A DNA stretch of 64,000 nucleotides from Rossellomorea vietnamensis (lineage in GTDB: Bacteria > Bacillota > Bacilli > Bacillales > Bacillaceae_B), in contig NZ_CP104558.1 of the NCBI RefSeq assembly GCF_025398035.1, forward strand, positions 4,040,001 to 4,104,000. Reading direction: 5' to 3'. The notes beneath the pieces were generated by a model that saw only the letters and a program-made list of their open reading frames with translations, was not told the origin of the DNA and did not search any database. Both the position numbers and the translations under genes were made by a program. Shown here piece after piece: positions 32,665 to 41,723 of the stretch. Numbering within the stretch: position 1 is the stretch's first letter; every line of letters starts with the position of its first letter.

Positions 32665-33204
32665 ATGATGAAGAAGCCAGAAACAAACGAATATCCCCCA
32701 TATTATAAAGAGTATATAAACAATGTACCAGATGGAGAACTGCTCCAGATACTCGAAGATCAACAAAAGGAGACCAAGAAACTGTTGAAAGACGTAAGTG
32801 AGGAAACGGGAGAATATCAGTACGCTCCGGGAAAATGGACGATTAAGGAAGTCATCGGACACATAACCGACACGGAGCGAATCATGTGCTACCGCCTTCT
32901 CAGTATTGCCAGGGGGGAAAAGGGAATGCTGCCTGGATATACCGATGATGATTATGTGAAAAGAGGGCAGTTCAATCGTTTTTCACTATCGGACCTTTTA
33001 CATCATCAAGCTCTTGTCCGCCAACACACCATTCTTCTTCTAAGCAGCCTGGATGAAGAAGCGCTGCGCCAACGTGGAAAAGCAAATGGCTCCGAAGTGA
33101 CGGCCCGTGCGATTGCCTACATTATTGCGGGACATGAAAATCACCATCGAAGGTTGATTAAGGAGCGGTATTTGAATGATACGTTGACAAACAATAATCA
33201 GTAG
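32665..33204 (+). CDS. DinB family protein
   Basis: 179 residues. DinB_2-type bundle: YAPGKWTIKEVIGHITDTERI (first His about 66), TLLLLSSLDEEAL, then IAYIIAGHENHHRRLIKERY with the paired His (about 153 and 156). Such proteins are probable thiol transferases or metal-dependent enzymes. AGGGAGTAGAAGC precedes ATGATG. 16 bases after the GNAT gene. Confidence 0.88.
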   Translation: MMKKPETNEYPPYYKEYINNVPDGELLQILEDQQKETKKLLKDVSEETGEYQYAPGKWTIKEVIGHITDTERIMCYRLLSIARGEKGMLPGYTDDDYVKRGQFNRFSLSDLLHHQALVRQHTILLLSSLDEEALRQRGKANGSEVTARAIAYIIAGHENHHRRLIKERYLNDTLTNNNQ

Positions 33205-33219
33205 AAAGGATGAAGCCGG

Positions 33220-34050
33220 ATGATTTCAGAGCTTGATCCGACTGAATTTTATAAATGCAAACCATTATTAGTTCAGAGGGGGCTCTTGGAATCAAAAGCC
33301 GCCATTGAAGGTACGCATTCCGATCGCATATTTGTGGATGACCCTATGTCTCCTGCCTCTGGATTCATATGGCTGGGAAGTAATAATGGTTTTATCTTAA
33401 TTGGGAACGAAGAAAACGCAGAATTTAATAGCAAGCTGAACCATTATTTCAATACAGTCATCAAACCAGAGGCCAACAGAGTGGGTTTAACAGGTTTTGA
33501 AGCGATAGGTGACCATCCAAAATGGAATAAGACGATCAAGAACGTATTTGGTGAAAATTTGAAAGGATACAATCAAAAAGTATATGAATTACAAAAGGAT
33601 CATTATATCCAGAAACATGAACCTCTTTTAGAACAAGGATATGAAACTGTTAAAATCACAAAAAGTATTTTGGATAATAACGGTTCCGAAACATATCGAA
33701 ACATTGAATTCTTACAATCAAAGGTATTAGAGTTTTGGCCATCGTTTGATAAGTTCTTCCAACAAGGTCTCGGGTATATGATGGTTCATAGAAATAAAAT
33801 TGTAAGCGTTTGTTTCTCAGGAGTAGTAGCGGGGAATGTGCACGGCATTGACATCGAGACGATACCACATCATCAAGGGAAAAAGCTTGCCCAGAAGGGA
33901 GCTCATGCTTTTGTGCAAGACTGTTTAGAGAATGAGATTACACCGTATTGGGATTGTATGGAGATCAATGAGGCTTCTGTTGCAGTTGCAGAAAAGATAG
34001 GGTTTCGGAATAAGCTTCATTATAGTTGGTATCGTGTACCGTTTGATTGA
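33220..34050 (+). CDS. GNAT acetyltransferase (GNAT_acetyltr_2/ZmaR-like)
   Basis: 276 residues. The N-terminal domain (FIWLGSNNGFILIGNEENAEF, HPKWNKTIKNVF) and the C-terminal GNAT core (FSGVVAGNVHGIDIETIPHHQGKKLAQK, then ASVAVAEKIGFRNKLHYSWY) match the two-part layout of the PF12746-type acetyltransferases. One relative protects its producer against zwittermicin A; no evidence of that here. AAAGGATGAAG precedes ATG. Confidence 0.82.
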   Translation: MISELDPTEFYKCKPLLVQRGLLESKAAIEGTHSDRIFVDDPMSPASGFIWLGSNNGFILIGNEENAEFNSKLNHYFNTVIKPEANRVGLTGFEAIGDHPKWNKTIKNVFGENLKGYNQKVYELQKDHYIQKHEPLLEQGYETVKITKSILDNNGSETYRNIEFLQSKVLEFWPSFDKFFQQGLGYMMVHRNKIVSVCFSGVVAGNVHGIDIETIPHHQGKKLAQKGAHAFVQDCLENEITPYWDCMEINEASVAVAEKIGFRNKLHYSWYRVPFD

Positions 34051-34102
34051 TTTTCTTACTGAAAGAGGCTTTCCTTGGTAAACATGGAAAGGAGGGATAG
34101 CC

Positions 34103-34378
34103 GTGTGGTGGCAGTACTATGGGGATGCAGTGATTGCAGTATCAGTGTTGACAGCAATATTGATTCTGAGTTCGATTCATTTCTTGAACGTGAAAAGTAA
34201 AAGAGGGTTCATCATTCCTTTAATCATATCCACTATAGGTTATATATCCTTTGTAATAGGTATCGTCTTTATCAGAGGATTTGAAGGATTAGGATTTATG
34301 GTATATGGGGTGATCATTATGGGGATTGGTCTCCTATTTTACCTGGGAATGGGGGTCTATAGGAAGGTTAGATATTGA
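34103..34378 (+). CDS. YesK-like small membrane protein
   Basis: 91 residues with three hydrophobic segments (about 6-27, 34-54 and 62-84). The middle part (GFIIPLIISTIGYISFVIGI and RGFEGLGFMVYG) is of the YesK type. GGAGGGATAG precedes the GTG start. Function unknown. Confidence 0.65.
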   Translation: MWWQYYGDAVIAVSVLTAILILSSIHFLNVKSKRGFIIPLIISTIGYISFVIGIVFIRGFEGLGFMVYGVIIMGIGLLFYLGMGVYRKVRY

Positions 34379-34406
34379 TGAACAATTGTTTTTGAGGGGG
34401 GATAAC

Positions 34407-35243
34407 TTGAAAATTCTAATATTAGGAGCAACTGGATTTCTTGGATCTACTTTATTTGGTTTAGCAGAAAAATTAAATCACACAGTATTAGGTACTTCAA
34501 GAAATCAAAATGAAAAATCAAATATAATTAAATTGAACATAACAGATAAAGGCGCAGTAGAACAAACGATCAAAGATTTTCATCCTGATGTAGTCGTATG
34601 GGCATTGTTAAGTATGGATGAAGAGGATGCACTAATAAACATAGGTTTATCACACCTATTATCAACGATAAGTAGACAGACGAAACTTATCTTCATTTCG
34701 ACAGACGGCGTTTTTTCAGAAGGAAAAGGTGGTTATTCCGAGTCAGATGAAATTAAACCGATAGCTGAAGACGCACCTTTATCTACCTATATTAATTCGA
34801 AAATAGTGGGTGAAAAGATGGTTCAGAACGACCATCCAAACCACATCATTATTCGTACAGGTCCACTATACGGAAAGGATTTAAATCAAAATATTGAACA
34901 GAGGACTCAAAGGACTATCAGTGAAGTAGAAGAAAAGGGCTGCTTCCATGCGGCAACAAATATGTACCGCAATTTTGTACATATTGAGGATTTATCCACT
35001 GCCATATTAGAGCTATGTACCTTAGATTTTCTTGGGCTGATACATGTAGGTCCATTACAGAAAGAAAGTTATTTTACTTTTTACCAAAAGCGTTTAAGAG
35101 GTTTGGGTTATGAAGAAAATGTAATAAAAGCTTCCCGAATAGATCCAAATGAAAATCCATATTTAATTCTGGATACTTCATTAAATACTACAAGAGTGAA
35201 TGGTTTGCTTAAATCAAAATTCAAGAGCATTAATAACTTGTAG
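34407..35243 (+). CDS. NAD(P)-dependent sugar epimerase/reductase (RmlD-like SDR)
   Basis: 278 residues from TTG 34407 with GAGGGGGGA upstream; the frame continues further but reads through the previous gene. Rossmann start ILILGATGFLGSTLFGLA (GxTGFxG), FISTDGVFSEGKGGYSE, then STYINSKIVGEKMV with the catalytic Tyr-x-x-x-Lys (Y, K about 131 and 135) and NHIIIRTGPLYG. This is the RmlD plan (dTDP-rhamnose type). Substrate unknown. Confidence 0.85.
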   Translation: MKILILGATGFLGSTLFGLAEKLNHTVLGTSRNQNEKSNIIKLNITDKGAVEQTIKDFHPDVVVWALLSMDEEDALINIGLSHLLSTISRQTKLIFISTDGVFSEGKGGYSESDEIKPIAEDAPLSTYINSKIVGEKMVQNDHPNHIIIRTGPLYGKDLNQNIEQRTQRTISEVEEKGCFHAATNMYRNFVHIEDLSTAILELCTLDFLGLIHVGPLQKESYFTFYQKRLRGLGYEENVIKASRIDPNENPYLILDTSLNTTRVNGLLKSKFKSINNL

Positions 35244-35282
35244 AATCATCATTTGACATTTTTTCTAAAAGGGGTGAATCCA

Positions 35283-35768
35283 TTGTTGTCCACAGAAAGA
35301 TGCGAGTTACATAGATTAAAGGAAAGTGATTCTCACCATATAAAAAAATTATACGACAACGAGCAGGTACGAAAATATTTAGGTGGCACCGTTAATGAAG
35401 AATCATTTAAACAGAGATTTCATGACATGATTCATTCACCCAATAAGGAATATCATTGGACTATTTTCAATAAACGTTCCCAGGAATTTGTCGGGATGGT
35501 ATTCCTTGATACCTATCATGATGGAATTCACACTGAAATCGGCTATCAATTTTTACCGGAATTTTGGGGAAGAGGAATCGCCAGAGAAGTAATTAATAAG
35601 GTATTGCATTATGGGATTCATACTATGCAATTAGACAAAGTCATGGCCGAAACACAGACACAAAACAAGGCGTCTTGCAAACTATTATTATCAGTAGGAA
35701 TGAGACTAGAGGAGAAGATTCAACGCTTTGGAAATGAGCAATCCGTTTTTGCCATTTCGGGTTCTTGA
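35283..35768 (+). CDS. GNAT acetyltransferase, RimJ/RimL type
   Basis: 161 residues from TTG 35283 (AAAGGGGTGA 7 bases upstream; the frame extends to 35253 without a site). STERCELHRLKESDSHHIKKLYDN begins the fold, IGYQFLPEFWGRGIAREVI is the acetyl-CoA loop and TQTQNKASCKLLLSVGMRLE the last helix. Typical of acetyltransferases of the ribosomal-protein type, which in bacilli also modify small molecules. Confidence 0.87.
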   Translation: MLSTERCELHRLKESDSHHIKKLYDNEQVRKYLGGTVNEESFKQRFHDMIHSPNKEYHWTIFNKRSQEFVGMVFLDTYHDGIHTEIGYQFLPEFWGRGIAREVINKVLHYGIHTMQLDKVMAETQTQNKASCKLLLSVGMRLEEKIQRFGNEQSVFAISGS

Positions 35769-35835
35769 AGAAGAAGTGAGATGTTAAGTCTACTATAAAT
35801 TATTAAGAAGAAATTTGGTGAAGAGGCGGGATAAG

Positions 35836-36480
35836 ATGAAGGCGATTATTTTTGACTTCGACGGGACACTGGCTGACACGTTACCGATTTTTTTCTATGC
35901 ATTTCAATCAGTATTCAAGGAGTTTGATGACATTGAAGTTACTCCTGATGAAATTAAATCTATGTTTGGACCATCTGAAACGGGCATCATCAAAGAAAAC
36001 CTGAAGAACTCTAACTGGGATCAAGCAATAGACATGTATTATCAGAAATATAGTGAAAAGCATGTAGAATTGGTCACAGCTAATGAGGAAGTGAATGACT
36101 TACTCCACCTATTAAAAAAACATGAATTCAAATTAGCTATTGTAACTGGAAAGGCAAGAAGAAGCCTTGACATTTCACTTGAACATCTCAATATGAATGA
36201 ATTATTCGACGTCATCATTACCGGTGATGATGTATCCAACCCTAAACCTCATCCAGAAGGTTTAAATAAGGCATTAACATTACTTAACATCACCAACGAC
36301 GAAGCCGTGTTTATAGGGGATAGTGATGCTGATATAAACGCTGGTAAAAAAGCAAACGTCCGTACCGTAGGCGTCCAGTGGTTGCCGAACTTCCAGACAC
36401 AGAACTTTAGTACAAAACCCGATCAAAGAGTGAGTCGTGTAGGTGAATTCATTGAAATACTTGCAAGTGAAATGTCTTAG
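35836..36480 (+). CDS. HAD family hydrolase, phosphoglycolate phosphatase-like
   Basis: 214 residues from ATG 35836 (GAGGCGGGATA upstream; the frame reaches 35815). Motif I IIFDFDGTLADTLPIFF, motif II AIVTGK, motif III PKPHPEGL and motif IV VFIGDSDADINAGKKA are intact. The helical cap domain sits between motifs I and II, as in Gph/PpaX/PgmB-type enzymes. Substrate unknown. Confidence 0.88.
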   Translation: MKAIIFDFDGTLADTLPIFFYAFQSVFKEFDDIEVTPDEIKSMFGPSETGIIKENLKNSNWDQAIDMYYQKYSEKHVELVTANEEVNDLLHLLKKHEFKLAIVTGKARRSLDISLEHLNMNELFDVIITGDDVSNPKPHPEGLNKALTLLNITNDEAVFIGDSDADINAGKKANVRTVGVQWLPNFQTQNFSTKPDQRVSRVGEFIEILASEMS

Positions 36481-36531
36481 TTCGATAAAAAAAGAGGATA
36501 CTAATTAAATAGAAAGAGAGGAGGTATTAGT

Positions 36532-36999
36532 ATCAAGGAAAATACTGCTGGATGCTTTACTATAGTGATGAATCAAAAAGGTTATATTCTGTTGGCTAAG
36601 AGAAAAGATTATCCTTTGTGGGATCTTCCCGGAGGAACTCTGGAAAAAGGTGAAGAATTATCGGCATGTGCTATAAGAGAAACACAAGAAGAAACAGGTT
36701 ATAGTATTTCAATTAAGCAGAAAATCGGGGAATACTATAAGCCACAATACAACGATGTAGAGCATTTATTTTCAGGAGAATTAGAAGGAGGGTCACCGAT
36801 TAACGAGGGGCCGGAAACAGAAGAAGTAAGGTGGTTTCACCCTCGTAAACTCCCCTTGAATATGATTCCAAATAGAAGAAAACAAATTAAGAATTATTTA
36901 ACATGTAGGGGAGAAGTAGTGAAAACATCATTAAGAGTTTCTCCTGCAAAAATATTCTTTTATAAAGGGTTTTTAAGAGTCTTTGGTAGATTTCTATAA
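36532..36999 (+). CDS. NUDIX hydrolase with an apparent ATC start
   Basis: The first ATG in frame (36565) is past the first beta strand and has no ribosome site. A strong site GGAGGT (36520-36525) points to ATC 36532, which opens (M)KENTAGCFTIVMNQKGYIL, the usual first strand of this family. The NUDIX box GGTLEKGEELSACAIRETQE to EETG is complete and WDLPGG precedes it. Either ATC is used or an ATG was lost. Product about 155 residues. Confidence 0.75.
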   Translation: MKENTAGCFTIVMNQKGYILLAKRKDYPLWDLPGGTLEKGEELSACAIRETQEETGYSISIKQKIGEYYKPQYNDVEHLFSGELEGGSPINEGPETEEVRWFHPRKLPLNMIPNRRKQIKNYLTCRGEVVKTSLRVSPAKIFFYKGFLRVFGRFL

Positions 37000-37077
37000 T
37001 GCAATGTTCCAATCTGGAGCCAGTAATTTATTGATGAAATTACATATAAATCCGAAATAAAAATAGTAGGTGAATGC

Positions 37078-37758
37078 ATGAGTTTATTAAAAGGTAAAAA
37101 GATCCTGATAACAAGTGGAGGTACGCTTGAGAAATGGGATACGGTTAGAGGACATACTAATTTAGCAAAAGGGACGATGGGGTGTTACCTGGCGGAAGAA
37201 GCGTTAAGCCATGAAGCAGAGATCATTTACCTACACGGCTATTTTGCAAAGCTTCCAGAAAACCATGGGAACATGCGCTTGATACAATTTGAGGGGATAG
37301 AAGATCTGGGTGAGAAAATCAAATCGATTGTACAATCTGAACCTATTGATGTCGTAATCATGGCAGCTGCCGGATCAGATTGGATAGTCGATAAAATAGT
37401 GGACCAACGAGGGAACCCGATTTTGGAGACAGGAAAAATGACGAGTGATGAACCCCCGATCATTCATTTTAAAAAAGCCCCAAAAGTATTATCAGAAATA
37501 AAGAAATGGAATCCAAATGTCTTGCTTGTCGGATTCAAGTTAGAGCATACAGATGACTCGGAATACTTATTTAAGAGAGCAAACCTTCGGATGGAGTCCT
37601 CTGGGGCAGAATTTATGGTTGCGAATAAAACCGGGTCTCTCTATGGAGAAAATGCAGAACATTTTATTGTGTCAAAACGTCAACCTCCCAAAAAGTACAT
37701 AAGTAAAAAAGATACAGCAGAGGGGTTAATGGAGTTACTTGCAGGTCATGTAAACTAA
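37078..37758 (+). CDS. CoaB-like DNA/pantothenate metabolism flavoprotein domain
   Basis: 226 residues. KKILITSGGTLEKWDTVRGH, then VIMAAAGSDWIV, then VLLVGFKLEHTDDSEYLFKRA and AEFMVANKTGSLYG match phosphopantothenoylcysteine synthetase (CoaB). The CoaC decarboxylase half is absent. Bacilli carry a bifunctional CoaBC elsewhere, so this stand-alone copy is accessory and may act on another substrate. GGTGAATGC precedes ATG. Confidence 0.8.
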   Translation: MSLLKGKKILITSGGTLEKWDTVRGHTNLAKGTMGCYLAEEALSHEAEIIYLHGYFAKLPENHGNMRLIQFEGIEDLGEKIKSIVQSEPIDVVIMAAAGSDWIVDKIVDQRGNPILETGKMTSDEPPIIHFKKAPKVLSEIKKWNPNVLLVGFKLEHTDDSEYLFKRANLRMESSGAEFMVANKTGSLYGENAEHFIVSKRQPPKKYISKKDTAEGLMELLAGHVN

Positions 37759-37789
37759 ATAAAAAGTTATATTCAAAAGAAAATGAATA

Positions 37790-37818
37790 TTGCCATAAGT
37801 GAAAAGGTTTGAAATAAT
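37790..37818 (+). promoter_or_regulatory. Promoter, TTGCCA-N17-AATAAT with extended -10
   Basis: TTGCCA (37790-37795), 17-base spacer ending TTTGA, AATAAT (37813-37818), then GGG. Start point about 37826, in front of the leader ORF below. Confidence 0.6.
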
Positions 37819-37856
37819 GGGTGTTTGTGGAAGGTTTTTTAAAAAAAGGGCAAAAT

Positions 37857-37913
37857 ATGAAGAACATCAGTGATAGGTATTCTGAAGTCATTAAACAGCT
37901 GAAGGTTATTTAA
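37857..37913 (+). CDS. Leader ORF, 18 aa, overlapping a terminator
   Basis: ATG after AAAAGGGCAAAAT (AAGGG 6 bases away); product MKNISDRYSEVIKQLKVI. Its last codons CTG-AAG-GTT form the left arm of the terminator hairpin and its TAA lies in the loop. A ribosome finishing the peptide would block hairpin formation. It precedes a GNAT gene by 57 bases. Confidence 0.45.
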   Translation: MKNISDRYSEVIKQLKVI

Positions 37914-37929
37914 AGGACCTTCAGTTTTT
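37899..37929 (+). terminator. Terminator overlapping the leader ORF, before the GNAT gene
   Basis: CTGAAGGT (37899-37906), loop tatttaaagg, ACCTTCAG (37917-37924), then five T. Confidence 0.8.
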
Positions 37930-37970
37930 CACATTTACTAACAGTTTCAAAACAACCAGGAGGAAATACG

Positions 37971-38441
37971 ATGCAAACACATATCCGAGAAGCCACTAAA
38001 AACGATTACGATGCAGTCCATCGAATCCAAAGACAAGTGCACGAAATGCATACAAAGGAAAGACCAGACCATTACCAAATGGCAGACACCACGTTAGACC
38101 GGCAGTATTTTAACAGCTTAATAGATGGAGAAAACACGAAGGTATTCATATTAGAAGAAGGCCAGCCCATCGCCTATACCATTCTTACAATCAAGAGTCC
38201 TGTTGAAAGACCGATCCTCATTCCTAAGAAAGTGGTCTATATGGATGACTTTGGTGTGGATCAGACGCTCAGAGGAAAAGGCTTGGGGAAAAAATTCTTC
38301 GGGGAAGTAGTGGAGTACGCCAAGACGATTGGTGCAGATTCATTGGAGTTAGGCGTGTGGGAGTTTAACGAAGATGCGATTAAATTCTATGAATCCATGA
38401 ATTTAAGGACTAAATCAAGGATGATGGAAATCCGTTTATAA
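37971..38441 (+). CDS. GNAT family N-acetyltransferase
   Basis: 156 residues. THIREATKNDYDAVHRIQRQVHEMH begins the fold, MDDFGVDQTLRGKGLGKKFF is the acetyl-CoA loop and NEDAIKFYESMNLRTKSRMM is the classical end of a small-molecule acetyltransferase. AGGAGGAAATACG precedes ATG. The leader ORF and terminator upstream suggest controlled read-through. Confidence 0.9.
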   Translation: MQTHIREATKNDYDAVHRIQRQVHEMHTKERPDHYQMADTTLDRQYFNSLIDGENTKVFILEEGQPIAYTILTIKSPVERPILIPKKVVYMDDFGVDQTLRGKGLGKKFFGEVVEYAKTIGADSLELGVWEFNEDAIKFYESMNLRTKSRMMEIRL

Positions 38442-38480
38442 GATTCTCACAGGTTTTCAGAATTAGGGAGGGAATTCAAG

Positions 38481-39701
38481 TTGAAGGAAATTAGGGAAAT
38501 CAATCATTCTGAATACGCATCATTTTGTTCCCTTGCCAATGGGGCGTTCCTTGGTTTAAATGCCGACCAATGGCTGCAGGGGCATATCGAAGAAACACCG
38601 AGCGAAAGCTTATATGGATTGTTCAAAGGGAATGATTTAGTGGCTGGCATGAGGACATTTCTGTTTGAAATGAACTTGAACCAAACCACCATCCCTGTTG
38701 GCGGAGTCGGGATGCTTGCCGTTGATTTGTTACATAAGAAAGAGGGAAATGCGTATCGACTAATCAACTATTTTTATGAGCTTCATAAGTCCAAAGGGCA
38801 TCATCTTGTGATGTTATATCCGTTCAACGTTGCATTCTATAAAAGAATGGGATTTGGAATGGGGGCACAGGTTTATCAATGTTATGTCAGCCCATCCTCT
38901 TTTCAGAAGTTTTCCGGTAAAGAGCATCTTAAACACTTAAACGATGAAGACAAAGAACTCATTCTGGATTGTTACAACCGTGTTTATCAAAAAACGCATG
39001 GGATGACGAAACGATTTCCGACAGAGCGGGAATTGAATCGACCATTTCATTTTGGAAAAGTGGTTGGGTTTAAACAGGATGGTAAAGTGCTTGGCTACGT
39101 ATTGTACGAAGGAAAGGGGAAGGATCTTTACATCCATGAGTTATTCTTTGAAACAAGGGAAGCGATTGAAGAATTATCTACTTTTTTATATCAACAGGCC
39201 GATCAATTTAAGCGAATCATCATCAATTCTAGTAATGATGACCTCATTCATTTTGTCCGCTCACCTGAAAGCGGGTTGAACACTATGCTTGATACAGCGC
39301 CGTCTGTTGACAATAAGCATATGGTGAACCTTGGGGTTGGTGTGATGTATAGGGTCATCGATTGTAAAGGGTTATTGATGGAGCTGTACGAGAAGAAGCA
39401 CCGATTCGGCAGCGCTTCATTAACAATAAAGTTTGACATAAAGGACGATCTGCAAGATGACGAGTCAAAGAACTTCACCGTGACGTATTCACATGGGGAG
39501 ATTCAACATTTTCATGAAGAAACAGTCGATACTGTCGTACAAATGGATATCTCTGAGTTTTCATCTATGATCATGGGGGCAGTGACTTTCCGCTCTTTAT
39601 ATAAATGGGGCAAAGCAGAAATATCGAATCCAGCATGTGTGAATCAAATCAATGACCTTTTCCACACGCATGAAAGGCCGGTATGTACGAAAGCATTTTA
39701 A
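38481..39701 (+). CDS. Eis-like GNAT acetyltransferase with SCP2-like C-terminus
   Basis: 406 residues, TTG start after AGGGAGGGAATTCAAG. N-terminal GNAT (YASFCSLANGAFLGLNADQW, then VGMLAVDLLHKKEGNAYRLI as acetyl-CoA loop, LVMLYPFNVAFYKRMGFGMG), a second degenerate GNAT domain in the middle and an SCP2-like tail (FTVTYSHGEIQHFHEE). This three-part plan and length match Eis, which acetylates aminoglycosides; activity here is inference. Confidence 0.87.
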   Translation: MKEIREINHSEYASFCSLANGAFLGLNADQWLQGHIEETPSESLYGLFKGNDLVAGMRTFLFEMNLNQTTIPVGGVGMLAVDLLHKKEGNAYRLINYFYELHKSKGHHLVMLYPFNVAFYKRMGFGMGAQVYQCYVSPSSFQKFSGKEHLKHLNDEDKELILDCYNRVYQKTHGMTKRFPTERELNRPFHFGKVVGFKQDGKVLGYVLYEGKGKDLYIHELFFETREAIEELSTFLYQQADQFKRIIINSSNDDLIHFVRSPESGLNTMLDTAPSVDNKHMVNLGVGVMYRVIDCKGLLMELYEKKHRFGSASLTIKFDIKDDLQDDESKNFTVTYSHGEIQHFHEETVDTVVQMDISEFSSMIMGAVTFRSLYKWGKAEISNPACVNQINDLFHTHERPVCTKAF

Positions 39702-39727
39702 GTAATTCAAGATGAAGGGGTATTTGA

Positions 39728-41620
39728 ATGAATAAGATTGATACATATTTAAGTATTGAAGAGCTTCTTTCCATACCTGCCATTTCAGATATACACATGA
39801 GTGAGGACGGACAACGCGTAGCATTTGTCAAAAACACAGCTGATTGGGAAGAGAATACATATAGGGATTCCATCGTAATATATGAAAAAGACAAGGGGGA
39901 ATGCACCCCATTCACAGAGGGGACATCCCCACTATGGTCGCCGGATTCCAAGCGATTGGCTTATCTTTCAGCTGGTGAAGGGAACTCGGGAAATCAAATC
40001 TTTGTGGAGTCGATCGATGGTGATGGCAGGGTTCGAATCACCGATGAAAAAGAAGGGGTCATTCAATTCAAATGGGATCCTTCTGGCAAGGGAGTATACT
40101 ATGTTGCACTGTCACAGGAATCTGAGGAAATCAAGAAGCGCAGGGAGAAGTATGGAGATTTCCACTATGTAGGCAAGGATTACCGGAATCATTGTTTATG
40201 GTACGTAGAATTAATTGAACAGGTCCCGTATCAATTGACTGAGGGAAGGGATTTTCACATCCAAGAATTCGATGTTTCATCCGATGGGGACAAGGTGGTG
40301 GTCATGGCTGCCCCAAGCCCGGATGGGGAGGATGGTCAGAACGGAGAACTCTACCTGCTTGATCGTCCAACTGGAGAGTTGCGGAAGCTGGATGGTGATA
40401 AGGTAGTGGGAGGGAACGTTTGCTTTTCACCTCAAACTACGAAAGTGTGTTACACGGCAAGTTTACGTGAGAAGGAATACTATAAGACTCATATCATGGA
40501 CAGTACACTTGAAATCTATGATTTTAAGAATGGAGAGCGGATTCAACCACTGCTTTATTTTGACCATGCGGTTGTTCCCATACGCTGGACAGCTAAAGGG
40601 ATTCTACTGATGTGGCAGGATAAAACGAATTATCGGATCGGGTTATTGTCTGGAGATGGGAAGTTGGACATGATAAGCGGAAAATCGGATGGCTGCATTA
40701 TGGAAGCTTCAATAACAGAAGATGGAAATCACCTCGCCTATCGTAAGGCTGCACCCAATGAAACATTCGAAGTCTATGCTGATGGTGAAAAAATAACCAA
40801 TGAGAATGCTCTGCTCCAAGGGAGACTTACAAGTAAGAGGGAAGTCATCTCATGGAGCAGTAGTGATGGCCTTGAAATAGAAGGGATATTAACAACCCCT
40901 AAAGACGTTGATTGGAATGATAAACACCCGTTATTGGTCTTCATTCATGGAGGGCCGGACTGGGCTTCTTTCCCCATCCATTCAAGCTGCTTCAATGAAA
41001 AATATCCAGTTGAATTGTTTATTGAGAAGGGCTTTATCGTTTTGGAACCAAACTACAGAGGTAGCTCAGGATATGGGAATGACTTCTTAAAGGCAAACTA
41101 TCGTAACCTTGGCATCGGTGACTACGAGGACGTGATATCCGGTGTCGATACACTCGTGGACCGGGGAATTGCAGATCAAGCTCGAGTCGGTGTGATGGGC
41201 TGGAGCCAGGGCGGATTCATCTCAGCATTCTGCTCTACCTATAGTGATCGGTTTAAGGCTGCCTCAGTTGGGGGAGGAATCAGTAACTGGGTCACGAATT
41301 ATGTGAATACTGATCTCCCTTCCTTTATCAGGATGCATGTAGGAGATACACCATGGAACGATCCGGAGATCTATGCCAAAGCCTCACCCACGACCTATAT
41401 TCAATCAGCTTTTACCCCAACCCTGATCCAACATGGGGAGAAGGATGCGAGAGTCCCCATTCCCAATGCTTATGAGCTCTATAAAGGACTCAAGGATATG
41501 GGAGTGGAGACAGAATTAGTTGTATTTGATGGCATGGGATATAGCTCTGACAAACCAGGGATACACCGGGCCATTATGGAGCAGAATTTGAGTTGGTTTT
41601 TACGGTGGTTGGTTGATTAA
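39728..41620 (+). CDS. S9 family peptidase (prolyl oligopeptidase/acylaminoacyl-peptidase type)
   Basis: 630 residues. An N-terminal WD40-like/TolB-like beta-propeller (about 1-370, with PLWSPDSKRLAYLSAGEG and IQFKWDPSGKGVYYV repeats) precedes an alpha/beta hydrolase domain: FIHGGPDWASFPIHSS, NYRGSSGYGNDF, nucleophile GWSQGGFIS (Ser about 498), HGEKDARVP (Asp about 580) and GIHRAIMEQN (His about 617). Cytoplasmic peptidase on short peptides. GATGAAGGGG precedes ATG. Confidence 0.92.
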   Translation: MNKIDTYLSIEELLSIPAISDIHMSEDGQRVAFVKNTADWEENTYRDSIVIYEKDKGECTPFTEGTSPLWSPDSKRLAYLSAGEGNSGNQIFVESIDGDGRVRITDEKEGVIQFKWDPSGKGVYYVALSQESEEIKKRREKYGDFHYVGKDYRNHCLWYVELIEQVPYQLTEGRDFHIQEFDVSSDGDKVVVMAAPSPDGEDGQNGELYLLDRPTGELRKLDGDKVVGGNVCFSPQTTKVCYTASLREKEYYKTHIMDSTLEIYDFKNGERIQPLLYFDHAVVPIRWTAKGILLMWQDKTNYRIGLLSGDGKLDMISGKSDGCIMEASITEDGNHLAYRKAAPNETFEVYADGEKITNENALLQGRLTSKREVISWSSSDGLEIEGILTTPKDVDWNDKHPLLVFIHGGPDWASFPIHSSCFNEKYPVELFIEKGFIVLEPNYRGSSGYGNDFLKANYRNLGIGDYEDVISGVDTLVDRGIADQARVGVMGWSQGGFISAFCSTYSDRFKAASVGGGISNWVTNYVNTDLPSFIRMHVGDTPWNDPEIYAKASPTTYIQSAFTPTLIQHGEKDARVPIPNAYELYKGLKDMGVETELVVFDGMGYSSDKPGIHRAIMEQNLSWFLRWLVD

Positions 41621-41656
41621 CTAGGGACGGTTCCCGATTAACTTTTCACTAAAAAA

Positions 41657-41703
41657 GGCCATGGGGCAGGTACGCTGTGAACCAACATACCTGCCCCATG
41701 GCC
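41657..41703. terminator. Perfect 16-bp inverted repeat, bidirectional terminator
   Basis: GGCCATGGGGCAGGTA (41657-41672) and TACCTGCCCCATGGCC (41688-41703) pair perfectly. AAAAAA precedes and CATCTTTTTC follows. It lies between convergent genes. Confidence 0.85.
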
Positions 41704-41723
41704 ATCTTTTTCTGAAAATCGAG

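Noticed and set aside
37817-37873. ORF from ATG 37817 (18 codons)
   Set aside because: Its start lies in the -10 element, so it would not be in the transcript.
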